Assembly: GCA_040437565.1 (NCBI GenBank)
Contig: JBDOQK010000006.1
Location: forward strand, 740,609-804,608
Length of the DNA: 64,000 bases
Direction: 5' to 3'
DNA from: Albugo candida
Lineage: Eukaryota > Oomycota > Peronosporomycetes > Albuginales
Both the position numbers and the translations under genes were made by a program. The notes under the pieces were generated by a model that was not told the DNA's origin, did not search any database, and saw only the letters and a program-made list of their open reading frames with translations. Positions 21,844 to 33,328 of the stretch are shown here, piece after piece. How positions within the stretch are numbered: position 1 is the first letter of the stretch; every line of letters begins with the position of its first letter.

Positions 21844-23208
21844 TTAGTACTCTCGTGCAACCATTGACTGGACCGATGCTGGCCGATCGACGTTTCTTGG
21901 GTGCCGAATTAATTTCTCCAAGCGCTCTTGTGAATAGAATGGAACGCTAACTGCTTTTAGTAGCACCATCGCTACATCGTAGGCAGAAGGACGCTTTTTA
22001 GGATCCTCTTGAAGCATCTGCTGGATGAGAATTGCAATTAAAGGTGGTATCGATATGAAATTGATGCAAAAATAGCATGATTGACAAAAACAGGTGTTCT
22101 CTATATGCTCGAAAACTTCTTTGCGCCAGCTCGGGTGGGACGACAAATATGATGATCCTCCTCGAAACCCCCATACAATACACTGCACCAACTATCAAAC
22201 AATTAGATCCATTGTGCCCGAAAACAGTCTCACGTACCACGACACCTGCCGACCATATATCGGCTTTTGCTCCATCAAAACCCTTGCGAGGAGCTGGCAT
22301 TCGTGAATGATTGCGCACTTCGGGTGCAACAAATGCTGGTTTGAATTTGATACTTACATGCCCTGCACCAACGATGCCCCGGTGATCGGATATCTGACTG
22401 CTCCCATAATCGATGATTCGAGGAGCACCTTGGCGATCAATCGCGATATTATAAACATCAAGATCCAAATGTGCCACATTTTGCGCATGTAGATACGTCA
22501 AGCCTTGCATCAACCGTGTGAAAATTTGTACACTCTCACGCATCCAATCATTTCCTGCAGGACGATACACATAAGAAATGCATTCAAACTTGGTAGGGGA
22601 GCGATCGAGATTTTTCACTGCGAACTGTCGCAGATGCTTGACCTAAAAAAGTAATGATTAGGTCGAGAATTGCAACACTGAAACCCAAGTGATACTTGTA
22701 CCATTAGTTCACGTATCTTTTTGTGAGCGTACAACAAAAAGCTTCCGTTCGAAACAAACTCAGTTGCAATGTAATCATTGTACGCATCCTCACTATACTC
22801 CCATCTTATAACGTATGGATTTGATAGTGGTGCTTCAACTCCACCCATTTGTAGTTGCGACATGATACGCAATTCATTTTCTACATCATCATGTTGCTGT
22901 GTAATCTGCCCCTTGTCCATGACTTTTAATGCAACAGGTATCTGCTTCAAAGTCTCTTGCTTGATCGGTGCATATGTGCCAGCCAAGACAAGACCGCATC
23001 GGCAAATAGCAAGTTCTACATGTTTACGCCGTAACGCGACAAGGCCACCACCTTTTCGATGTGCATCGATATTCCACGGTACGAATGCCTTTGGAATTTT
23101 CATTAGAAACGACGTTGTATGCGCTGAAATGGGTGGGTGCATATATTCTTCATATGTAGGAACTCCACTGGTTTTCTGATATTTCGTTTTGGCAAAATAA
23201 ACATCCAT
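21844..23208 (-). CDS. Protein kinase with divergent catalytic loop
   Basis: Three exons (23208-22702, 22642-22238, 22191-21844) join in phase with introns of 59 and 46 nt to give about 419 residues. The kinase lysine is in VALKVMDK (about K95). The catalytic loop is HLDLDVYN (D229, N234), the magnesium motif is DYG (D247) in place of DFG, and FVAPEV and DIWSAGVV follow. The end has LIQQMLQEDPKKRPSA, the usual kinase C-lobe helix. The HRD arginine is Leu, and the loop lysine of Ser/Thr kinases (HRDLK) is Asp, so activity cannot be taken for granted, although all metal-binding positions are kept. An N-terminal extension of about 55 residues has no known domain. The subfamily is unassigned. Confidence 0.85.
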
Positions 23209-23386
23209 CCTCCGTCACTATGGTTCGTATACTTCAAAGATCGATGATTGATGTGAAGTATTAGGTATGAAGGGTGTGAATTTTTACGAGACGCCAGTCC
23301 AATGCAATAGCTTTAATGGATTTGTCCGAAATCAATATGAGGTTACACGTATAAGATATCGCCGAGAATCAGATAGAGGCATCGAT

Positions 23387-24538
23387 TTATGCTCTCTTTC
23401 GATTCCGCTTCCGTTGCTTCTTTTTTTTCTTCCTAGCTTGATAAAACTTCAGTAAATTGACTTCAATGGGATTCGCTTGTATATCTGATCCTGGTACAGG
23501 GAGCCCTCGAATGCAGTCTGGAAGTGACCGATTTGCTGGAATACTTAAAATATTCTCCAAGATTTTTGATAATGTATCTGGACCAGTTTTTCCGGATAGT
23601 ACTCGACAATCTTCGTAGTGAGGCCGATTGGATTTGTTACATGCCGCTTCATAATCCTGGAAAAATGGAGCAACCGTATCTATCACATCATCATGTGCTG
23701 GTTTGGCTGTTTCCCATGCGTGAAACGTATTAGAATCACCCAAATGGCTTATCTCTTTCTTAAGCGTATCAAAATTATCGATGCTTTTGCGCTCTCTATT
23801 CATCGAATCATCATCAGCCTTCATCGCTGGTGTCTTTCTAGCCTGTGTAGTTCCAGCACTCGAAACTTTTCGAATCCTGTTCTCAACCCTACCGCGCTTG
23901 TCCGAATTTTCATTCCGAAAATGCATCGCGCTCTTTTTTATCTGCTTATTATTCTGAGTGACATTGTCGTTTATACCAAGCGCATCGATGGCCTCAACAT
24001 TTGTTACAGAATTCATAGCAGTCACATCCTCGGATGATCTTGTGGTTTTGTGCGATGAAATGTTCACAAAGTCTCGCTTTGTGATACCCAACGATGCAGG
24101 ATTACTATCACATTGCACATCCGAGCTCTGTCGCATATAGGGATGCGTCGATTTACTTTCCATTGCATGATAGGCATAAACGCGTGAGTTATGACCAGTT
24201 TGAAGCACTAAAACATTACCACAATTTATTCAGAAGCTGTGCAATCTCGTACTGCCATAATGATTCAGCTTCGCGTCTACTTCGCTGAAGCTGCAAACTA
24301 TCGAAAGGGAGTTCCACATCTTCACAAACGGAGTTTTCTCTTCTATCATTATGTAGCTCATTCTACTTAGACAATTCAATAACTCAATTGCAATCTTAAG
24401 GCAACGTCAGCCTACCTCTGTGATCTGTGCGGGAACCGAAATACCCATCGTATTAGCTCTTCCACACCACAACTTGATCTGACTGACATTTTGTAAGCAA
24501 TAATGTGGAGCTAATTGCTGTCCAGCATGTTTTTTCAT
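23387..24538 (-). CDS. Unidentified three-exon gene with polybasic C-terminus
   Basis: The proposed exons are 24538-24416, 24362-24281 and 24207-23387, with GT-AG introns of 53 and 73 nt that keep the frame, giving about 342 residues. The start is MKKHAGQQLAPHYCLQNVSQ. The middle is polar and Ser/Thr/Asn-rich without a domain. The end is strongly basic (ARKKKKKQRKRNRKRA), a likely nuclear or nucleolar signal. The second intron is less certain, because it is itself protein-like and could instead be coding with a one-base frameshift near 24220. No family is recognised. It lies upstream of the kinase on the same strand, 178 bp from that gene's start. Confidence 0.5.
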
Positions 24539-27500
24539 CTCAGATTTTTGTGCTGCATAGTAATATTGACATCACGTTGATCGATATACTATACCTTTTA
24601 CCTATAGAATGATCGCCTTGAGATGTAACGATTGGAGTATTTAATGCTGTTATACGTCGCAACTGTGACGCGTACATTATGGTCACTTGGATATCTTCGG
24701 GCAGTGTGAATTAAGCAAGTCTACAAATCTGATCCTAGAACATACGCTTTTTTGTTTTGTCGTCTACAAGTTGCATTATATACGTGGAAGCTTCTCGGTG
24801 CTAACGTATGTAGGTATACAGACAGTCGATACTCTGAGGGTGATATGAAATGTAGTTATTTTTACACAGATCCGACTTGTTAGCCTCTAAAAATGCCTTG
24901 GTCGATAGCAGACATAAAAGCCACTCGATAGCATGCTCCTATAATACTCATCAAAGTTATATCAGGAATTATAATCAGTAATTTGAACCATCACCAATCG
25001 AGCACCTGATACACTATGTTGAAAAACGCAACATCAGTTTTTGCCCGAGTCACCAAAGCAATGTGATCATCTCGAAATGCGCTATTTTAGTAACAATACC
25101 GTCACATGTACAGCAAACGTGTATCCTATATGAACCATCACACAATGACACAACTAGAAATTGACTTGCATTGCCGTAAAATTTGGATCACCATATAATT
25201 GAACGTCCATTCCAGTGATTTTGATATGAGGACCTACGTCGACAATCGGTGACTTCCACGAAAATCACCCTAGTTAAAAGTCAGAAAGAGATGGGGCTGA
25301 TAGAATTGACAATGCCCGAGGGGCCGGGCAATGGTTCAAGCTGCTGCCCAGAGTGTCTAAAACATAAATTACCTTCCGAACATATTTTCCTTCACTCAAG
25401 TCCATCTCGAGATTGCCTATGAGCCAAAAAAGATGACCTAGTGTCATGAGCGCTGACCACATGCGAAAAAGTTGATACTGCTTCCCTTCAATGGATATAA
25501 TCAAAATTATCAGACGCAGTTTTCGATATTCCGCTGGAAAGGCTTGCGGCAATAGAATTCTTTCAGACTCTTCGTTGTCGTAAGTTTTTACTATAAAAAG
25601 TTTTGTTGTCGGAATCGTGTGACGTAGTGATCCAGTGGAGATGGACATTGCTGTCAAGTACGCCGTGAAAGTCTAAATTTTACCAAATGAATCTGTCGAC
25701 TCAGAAAATCATTCGATTTTGTCTTTCAAGAGAAGCCATAATGTGCCACTGGATTTGATACTCACAATGAGGCATATTTATCATGTTGAAGCGCTCAAAT
25801 TTTCTGATTTTTCTGATGGTGCAGGATAAGATTGTCGGGTTCGAGAATAGGGGCTGTATGTAGCACAAATAGCCCAAACAGGCTTGGCAAATGCAGTGCA
25901 TCACTTGATCTCTCTAAACGTACAAGATCGTGCCTACCAGCAATATCTTTTTTAACAATCGTAGGATTTTCACATAGTCATGGAAGAACACAAATCGATT
26001 ATGTCGTGGCCGCTTCAAATGATAAGGTAGTATAAATTTCACAAAATAGATCCTTGTTCAATCCATTTTTATCTCCCATTTCTCCATGCATCTCTTATCG
26101 ACCAAGAATCAGTCATATTGTGTAATAAACATCCGCATAATTACTTGGAGAAAGACAACCTGATTCAGCACCAATGCTTGCTCAATGTTGCGTATATGAG
26201 GTCCAATTGTTTCGTACAATGTCACGTTTGCTTTATCGGGATGATCAAGTATTTTTTTGAATATCTCAGTACTCTGATTGCTGTACATATCAGGCAAAAA
26301 CGATGTGAGAAAATTCGCACCCTCCTTTCACGTCAGAAACGAGCTATATCAGGAGTAATTATAGTCAGTTCATTGTGTGAGGATGCTTTATATAGTATTT
26401 CATGTGTCCTTCTCCGTCCCGTCTTAAAACATCTTCTAGGGATCTGTCCCTGCGCACAAATGCGGTACGATGGTGATCTTGCAACACTTCATATTTTGTG
26501 ATTAGATTTTACATCATTGTCCAATTTGCAATATGACTCCATCGTCAGCTTTTTTTTATCAATCTCAATCGCGCATCCTCCTCCCTTGACGGACAACTAG
26601 GTCGATCCTGTAGGCGAAATGAACGCATCCATAATGCCTTGACTCGCTTGCAGTGAACCCTTATTCAATGTAATGCTTCCTCATCGCAGAATCACGTAAT
26701 CGCACTACTTAATATTCCTTCTGATGTCGACAAAAGTATTGCTCTACTTCGCAACAATCATGCATGAATGTCGCTGGTACTAATACGATTCCGAGTTTGC
26801 TTCATTCTAAAAATCTGTTGTTCTATATAACCTGAAGGAGTTGATATAAGTGTCGTATTTTTCCTCATTTCTGTAAAGCTCCATAATGGACCAAAAAATA
26901 TTCGATAATACCATATGGCTATATGTTCAATGCCACTTCAGACGATCATCATTGTCATGAACTATCGGAATGACGCTAATGATTCTTTTATCAAGCGTTT
27001 CAGAGCTTGATTGATGATGAGAGCTTGGCTAAATTCCCGTGACTTTGAAATGGTCAGTCAGCCAAAACGCATCTCGGGACTTTATATCGCCCTTATGCAT
27101 CTCAATCGTGTCAATGCTTAGTATATGAATTCTTTACCACTGAGTTGTTTTTGATGTGGCAACTCCGAAGTGGCAGAATACTCTGAAAAAGGATTGTGAT
27201 CAATTCATAATCGAGAAAACATAAGCACATAAAAAGTAGGCTCGTTGTGTGAAGTGATCTATCTTATGGCTCAATATAAAATAGTAATATTCCATCACAC
27301 GCCATAGCGAATAACGTTTCATACCACTTCTGTACGGGCTAAACTGTCACAGAAATACTCAACTGTACAATTGATGTGCTTGTCTTCACATGTACTTCTT
27401 CATCATTATCAGCGAATTTCACCTATAATCTAAGCTAAGTTCTTGATGATTGATAGTTTTCTATCATCGATTGATTTATCACATTAGCATCAATTCTCGA

Positions 27501-28499
27501 AAAGTATTTATCGCACTATGCATCTAGGTACATCTATATGAGTCGGATGTTGTCGATCCTATGATAACAATATATCAACCATTCTTCGATTACCTGTAAT
27601 ATTCATTGCATTGTTGGGTCGAAGTCTTCATCTCGTTTCAATCACGCAACATACCCCAAGGAGCAAACTTATGGTAAGTTAACATAGTTTGACTTCATGT
27701 GAAAATGAGATTTTCAGCTCCCATGCCGAGTATATGCTTAATGAAGGATAGTCGTGTATCCCATACACAAAAGTTCTTTCTACCACATCAGCATTATGGC
27801 CAAATGAAAATTGAACAAGTCACTGTGNNNNNNNNNNNNNNNNNNNNNNNNNNNNNNNNNNNNNNNNNNNNNNNNNNNNNNNNNNNNNNNNNNNNNNNNN
27901 NNNNNNNNNNNNNNNNNNNNNNNNNNNTATCAACCATTCTTCGATTACCTGTAATATTCATTGCATTGTTGGGTCGAAGTCTTCATCTCGTTTCAATCAC
28001 GCAACATACCCCAAGGAGCAAACTTATGGTAAGTTAACATAGTTTGACTTCATGTGAAAATGAGATTTTCAGCTCCCATGCCGAGTATATGCTTAATGAA
28101 GGATAGTCGTGTATCCCATACACAAAAGTTCTTTCTACCACATCAGCATTATGGCCAAATGAAAATTGAACAAGTCACTGTGACGCCTATCATCGCAATG
28201 AGAACATACGTGCTAACGTATCCTCTCAAACATTTAAAACAAAACTTTTAGGTGCTTTATTTCCTAACTTGTTAAACATTTATCTGCTGTTCATGTTGAT
28301 CGCAGTTTTCTTTATACGTCGATAGATCTCGAAAACCTGAACGAGGTCCATCAGGTTCTTATCATCTGCATGGTAGCTCTTTTTGACCTTGAAGTCTTGA
28401 GCGATGTCCTGACTGCATATATTGTACATTATACCAGTGCTTCGACTCTTCCAATAATAGACATATGTGCAAGTCGTCTTCGAACTTGTTTGATGGCCA
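24539..28499. other. Unresolved region with exon-like pieces on both strands
   Basis: No gene model could be built. Protein-like pieces on the minus strand lie at about 25380-25657 (with QYQLFRMWSALMTLGHLFWL), 26160-26320 (IFKKILDHPDKANVTLYETI), 27060-27140 (MHKGDIKSRDAFWLTDHFKV), 27350-27420 and 28280-28420 (FKVKKSYHADDKNLMDLVQV). On the plus strand there are pieces at about 26565-26766 (with HVIALLNIPSDVDKSIALLR) and 27573-27670, the latter ending at a good GTAAGT donor. This could be one or two intron-rich genes, or decayed ones. The gap at 27828-27927 and its 255-bp flanking duplication add noise. Confidence 0.3.
27573..28182. repeat. 255-bp direct duplication flanking a 100-N gap
   Basis: 27573-27827 recurs as 27928-28182 with no difference seen. 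It has the same architecture as the other gap-flanking duplications, so it is probably an unmerged contig overlap. Confidence 0.88.
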
Positions 28500-28812
28500 A
28501 AATCATTCCAAGTCAAGTTTTTCTATGCTATGTTGATGCAAAATCAACGCTGCACAAGAAAAGCGTCTTAAAAAGGTAATCGTTCTTTGCAAGAAAGCAT
28601 TCGCATACGAGAATTTTAGCTGTTGCTCCCTGCGGGCTCGCTCAAGCTCAACAGCTAAAAGGGATAATGATTATCCTCTCTGTTTGCATCGTCAGAATTT
28701 GAAATCGCACATAAGGTATCTAACGATTCTCTAGGATCGTAAGAGTTTCAATGAGCCAAGCAAACCTTACAAATAGGATTTTGCGCAGCTCAATAATGAT
28801 GGAATCAACCAT
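28500..28812 (-). CDS. 5' part of an unidentified gene
   Basis: The ATG at 28812 opens MVDSIIIELRKILFVRFAWL, a hydrophobic/basic start that runs to a possible donor at 28724. A 70-nt GT-AG intron (28724-28655) joins in phase to VELERARREQQLKFSYANAF, continuing at least to about 28590. Further exons presumably lie to the left in the unresolved region. No domain is recognised. Its start is divergent from the DAD2-like gene, with about 190 bp between the two ATGs. Confidence 0.35.
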
Positions 28813-28998
28813 TGGAAACGACGATACCTCGAACAATGGTCAAATAGTTCTAAGATTTACTTCGGCAAATTTTTCTGTTTAGCTTCAATAACGCAGCAAA
28901 TCTGTGATTTCTTACCTATAAAAATAATGGAAGGCAACATGATGCGTAGTTGTGCAGTACGCAGTGCGCACCATAACCATATCAAATAAAGAGCCGTC

Positions 28999-29241
28999 AT
29001 GCAAATCAATGGAAATGATTCGTCCATCGAAGCAACTGGAAAAAATGGGATAGAATCAATGACGGTCTCCAATCCTGACAGAGAGATCGACACATATGAG
29101 AAACTATGTGACGTGGTCATTACAATAAATGCGTCCCTGATATCACTCAGCCGTAAGCTAGAAATAATGACCGAGATAACAACGGAACTAAATCAGTTTA
29201 CAAGCACATGGCTTCGCTTATGGAGTGTGTCAGAACACTGA
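28999..29241 (+). CDS. DAD2-like subunit of the DASH/Dam1 kinetochore complex
   Basis: An intronless ORF of 80 residues. After a short polar leader it is a single amphipathic helix region: LxxLSRKLEIMTEITTELNQF, then a Trp spaced 14 residues from the Met. In fungal DAD2 proteins recalled from memory the core reads LxxLSxxLxxLSDGTEAVAxV followed by NW, with the same spacing from the Leu/Met to the T, the hydrophobic positions and the Trp. Length also fits the very small DASH subunits. The DASH ring couples kinetochores to microtubule ends. It is best known in fungi but has been reported from some other eukaryotes, including oomycetes. Short coiled coils are easily confused, so DAD1/DAD4 or an unrelated coil remain possible. 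Confidence 0.45.
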   Translation: MQINGNDSSIEATGKNGIESMTVSNPDREIDTYEKLCDVVITINASLISLSRKLEIMTEITTELNQFTSTWLRLWSVSEH

Positions 29242-31639
29242 ACAGTTAAAGCACGATATCGGGAAGTGAAGCTCCTCGGTTTAGTGCATTGACAGGAATG
29301 TTTGCTGGTCTCAAGTAACATCCCGGACACATCCTGCTTGGAGGTGCTCTGAGCCTGAGAACATTTTTATAATACTTACGTGCAATTTATATAATTGGTC
29401 TTCGCCTTTCCAAAAAAAATCTATAAGTAGTGTGAACATCGTTTACGTCTGATCGTACCCTTTCAAAATTATTCCAGAATCGATTGAAGCAAACATACGC
29501 TAGGGTCGCTGAGCAAAATCTAATTTATCATGAGCTCTTGCCACGATCAGCAGGTCGAATTGGTATCACAACACACTAAGGTTATCGATTAGATGAACCA
29601 AATTTTAAGATCAACATCTTTGCGTATTGCTAATTGGTCTAGAACAATTCACAAGCTCTATCCGTCAAACTGTGGCAGCTAAGATACTCAATGCGATGAT
29701 CTGGGCGACCTTCTCATGCGTGTACTGCCCTGCGTTAGCAAACTGATGTGATTCAACTTTAGTTGCTGAGGTTGAAGCATGTTGGAAGACGCATGACTCA
29801 CATAACATTGCAGAGGTCTTAAATTGTCAAACCTGCTTACCCCATTCCATAGTTACTGAGACCTCGAGCACCTTAATGTGCCGTTAAAGTTGTTCCACGT
29901 GAAAATACTCAAGAGACTCCGATCCCCTTCGAAGTAATTGTTTTACTGAAGAAATTGAACGGTAATTTTGTACTTTAATACGTTGGATTTTCGGCAGTCA
30001 TTATCTTCTCCGATTTGCATGTAAGCAGCTTGAGTGCGGACTTGTACATATGGACGCATCGCGTATCACCAATGCATGGCATAGGAAGAAGGACAAATTT
30101 GGATTGACACAGCCGTCTATTCCGTAACTCATGCTATTCCGGTAAGCCTACAGAGCACATCTTCGAGCTTCGGTTCCGATAATTGTTCCACATGGATCGT
30201 CATAAATTAATAATCATACCGAAACAAACAACTCCTGTCGATTCGACTTCCTTCGGTTTTATTAATACAAATGGAACGAGTAAAGCTATCGGTAGCCATC
30301 AGAATATCTGAAGCCGTAGTGACTCTAGGTGCTCCTGTTTTTGACGAAAGCTCCGTGTATTTGCATCGCTCAATTTGACCTTTTTTTGACTACAGGACTG
30401 CAGATGATCGATTAATTGAATCCGTCGCAGTCTTGCAGAAACATCTGATTGCTTGGAGATTGTACATAGTAAGCCATGGGATCTTTAAGAAAGTGGCAAT
30501 TATCTTATTGAGGAGCACAATGCCCGTGTGAGCGTAGCAATAAGAATATGAATGATTAAATCGACTCAATGAATCAATCAAGCAAGTCCGCTTCAGGATC
30601 AGGAACTTGTAAAGCCACTAATGAGAGGGCATTTCCTATAATCGTACGATGATCGATCGTTGATAATTTCTAGTAAGTGATTAGGTTGGTCAAGAGGACT
30701 TTATCTTTGGCGCAACACAACTTCAGACGGTCTAATGTCCAATCTATCCGTACCAGTCGAGAAAATCTACCAAAGTAACTTGTTACTAATATCGAACAGG
30801 GATTAAACTCGCTTCATTTTACGACTTTATCTTTTGAGCTTCAATTATACTTCTTGCAAAATTCTGGTTTTGTCTCTGTCGTCTTGCTCCGTCGCGAATG
30901 GCCAACTAGACCAGTGGGCGGATCCATTTATAAGTCAGGTTGGATGCTTTTGATTATAAAACTGTCACGATTGCCCCACCACAAAGCTAATTCAAATATG
31001 TAGGTAGGTTCATTGTGACATCCGCCGCATTCATCATTTCCAGATATCTTTTATTATTTCTTGTATTATTTCTCGAAGTAGAGAATTAAACCTTCGCAGC
31101 TCAATCAATAGTAAGTTGATCAGGGAATACCGAGCTCTTCGCTTTAGTTTTACTTTACAAAAGTGGCTGACATCTTTTGCTACAACCTGCACCGTTCTGC
31201 CAGCTGAATGAAACACACTTCTTCAAACGGTATTGAATAAGGTTCAGTCGAGGACCCGCTTATACAGTCAGAGTTGCATGCGCCGATGCTGGGATTAAGT
31301 TGCTGTTAAAGCTGTTGATAAGATTGCTTCCATTTCTCGCATCTCCGTCTGCTGTTGCTTCTTCACTGATCTTCCCAGAATTTTTTATTCAGAATCATAA
31401 CAAGACGGCACGATATCGCAATCATCATGCTTTGAAGCTCCAGCATATAATCTATAGTATCTGGATTACTTTCGGTCTGTCCAAACAGTCCTTTCACGAA
31501 ATATGAACGTGTCTCTTGAATCCCATCTTTCCATTAGGAGGTGTGAACAATGTGATGCTCACTGGATACTTTAGTAAGCCTTAAGGCGATATTATTGCAG
31601 CATCGGTGGAAATCAGACTGTAACTGGGTCATGAGATGA
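29242..31639. other. Mostly non-coding, one exon-like piece
   Basis: On the plus strand, about 30396-30468 is framed by a pyrimidine tract with TTTGACTACAG and a GTAAGCC donor and reads DDRLIESVAVLQKHLIAWRL, the picture of a real internal exon. Flanking exons could not be joined. Open stretches at 30272-30376 and 31300-31506 are weaker. Otherwise the sequence is AT-rich without signal. Confidence 0.25.
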
Positions 31640-32056
31640 TCAAGTGTATGGGTGGATCACTGATACCCTGTTAACTATATCCTGTATAGGGCAGAAAACG
31701 ATCAGAGCTCGGTATGGTCGAGTGTGCGCTTCATCATCATGTCTTGCAGTCGTTGACTTGGTGAAACAGGTAGCGTCGATCGAGCTCATTGCAGCTGACA
31801 GCACATCGGATTTTGAAGAATCGCATGTAAAATTCGTGATGCAGAAATTACATTCCATAGCATATATCATCTTGTCACGACGAAAGGCTCGGATTGATGA
31901 TATGTATTCAAAGTGTTGTAGGAGACGGTGGACGGTATCGAGATGCAATGGTCCCATGAAGTCGCCGAGTTGCTGGGCAAACGCTGACGAGATAATGATG
32001 AGTACAAGCGTGATTGTAGAAGGCGCCCTTCCATGGAGTCCTTCATAATAACTCAT
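31640..32056 (-). CDS. Small secreted protein
   Basis: The ATG at 32056 opens 138 residues. A hydrophobic segment STITLVLIIISSAFA, preceded by a basic patch, forms a signal peptide with likely cleavage before QQLGDF. The mature part has five Cys (in MECNFCITNFTC, a TCF and an FCP context) and no internal repeat, and no RXLR or LFLAK-type motif was seen. Small Cys-containing secreted proteins of biotrophic oomycetes are often effector candidates, but nothing here proves that. The plus strand is also open over most of the same interval, but without a signal peptide. The end at 31640 could be followed by another exon. Confidence 0.5.
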   Translation of the reverse strand: MSYYEGLHGRAPSTITLVLIIISSAFAQQLGDFMGPLHLDTVHRLLQHFEYISSIRAFRRDKMIYAMECNFCITNFTCDSSKSDVLSAAMSSIDATCFTKSTTARHDDEAHTRPYRALIVFCPIQDIVNRVSVIHPYT

Positions 32057-32633
32057 ATACCCCCTGCAAGCCCAGCGTCACATAAATGTATGAACTGTGA
32101 AAAGACATTTGTTCTTTAATATCGTGTTTTCTGCTATCATGAAATGCTGCGGCGATACGAGCTGACATTTTTCTGGCTATGCAAACACTTTTCGTCAGCA
32201 TGGCACTGACGACTTGCTCCAAGAACAGAGGAACAAATGCTAAGTTGGCTTTTTAAGGATAGGAAGCACGATATCGAAATATCATGTATCTAGGCACGGC
32301 TTCTCTGCTCGTCGACACATATTGATGATTTCTTCGGCATCAACACTCAGAACATAAGCAAAGACGCTCTAACGTATTTGATAGAATATCCAATAGTTCA
32401 GATGTTATATCAATTTTGAACGAGTTTTTCTGAAAAAAAGTAATCTGCGACTAGCTTCGCTTTAGATTCTATGATGTAATTTGGATCTCGAAGCAAGACA
32501 CTACCGAAGCTTCGATATATTTTGTTGATTTATTGTGATAAAGAATATCCAGTATGATTCTTGAATCGCAATTGCTTCCGTTGTGGTACAGCACGTTGTG
32601 AATTCCAAACTAGATCCACTAATGAAGGGAGAA
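32057..32633. other. Intergenic, no gene seen
   Basis: AT-rich sequence between the secreted-protein start and the end of RPB9. No supported ORF or repeat. Confidence 0.5.
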
Positions 32634-33138
32634 TTATCCCATCCAGCGATGAGATGGTAAATGATTGCCGTCTTCGTCAACGTGACAATCACGATTAAGG
32701 CAGACCCAAATTAGGCTGAGTGTTGACTGCTTCACTCCATCATGCGAGCGAATAAACACCGCACCTTGGTGGGCACAATTCGGGCACACCACATCGTAAT
32801 CGCGCTGTAGAGTCGGGTCGTCGATAATATCAGCCGGTAATACATCTAGCTGAATGCTACAGCAGATAATTGATTGGAATGACACAACGTGGACACGGAA
32901 ATCAATCTACCGAGTGTCCTTGACTAGCTCATTGACGTAGATGCAGTGTTCTTCTATTTCTTCCGCCTGTCCACAATTACGACAACGAAACATCAATCGC
33001 CTAAGCTCCCGATCTTGGCTTGGATACAGCATGTTATTACTTTTTCACACATACGATATAGTCAGCTTAGATTCAACAATATTCGCAGTGACGTTTTGCT
33101 TACCATTCACGGCAAAATCGAATTCCTGCAGCTGTCAT
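32634..33138 (-). CDS. RPB9: RNA polymerase II subunit RPB9
   Basis: Three exons (33138-33104, 33039-32911, 32856-32634) with GT-AG introns of 64 and 54 nt join in phase to a 128-residue protein, the usual RPB9 length. The N-terminal zinc ribbon is IRFCRECNNMLYP with FRCRNCGQAEE. The linker has the diagnostic DPTLQR, and the second ribbon has VCPNCAHQGAVF with VCLNRDC and ends HRW-type (SHRWMG). RPB9 sits on the jaw of Pol II and supports proofreading and start-site choice. The C-terminal ribbon has an insertion (HVDEDGNHLP) between the last Cys and HRW, where most homologues have only CGHRW, so the fourth zinc ligand may be displaced. The gene is divergent from exportin-7. Confidence 0.9.
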
Positions 33139-33328
33139 CTCTATTTTGACTGGATTTGTCTTAACCGCGCTCCTACCACTTAACTGTTCCGAAACTAGAT
33201 TGTTTCATTCAGAATTACAGGAAGACATATCTTGCTACATTCTCTCTGTGGAGTACACCGACCGATAAAGCAAATTAGACTAACAAGTTAAATAAATCGC
33301 CTCGTTCTCCCTCTGCATCAAAGTTGGA
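33139..33328. promoter_or_regulatory. Shared divergent promoter region of RPB9 and exportin-7
   Basis: Only 190 bp separate the two start codons, which face away from each other, so both promoters must lie here or overlap the 5' exons. No core motif could be assigned with confidence. Confidence 0.5.

Noticed and set aside
28857-29120. Minus-strand ORF with apparent transmembrane helices
   Set aside because: It is antisense to the compact DAD2-like ORF, which has a clean start and stop.
31644-32048. 134-codon plus-strand ORF
   Set aside because: It is antisense to the frame with a signal peptide and regular Cys, and has no features of its own.
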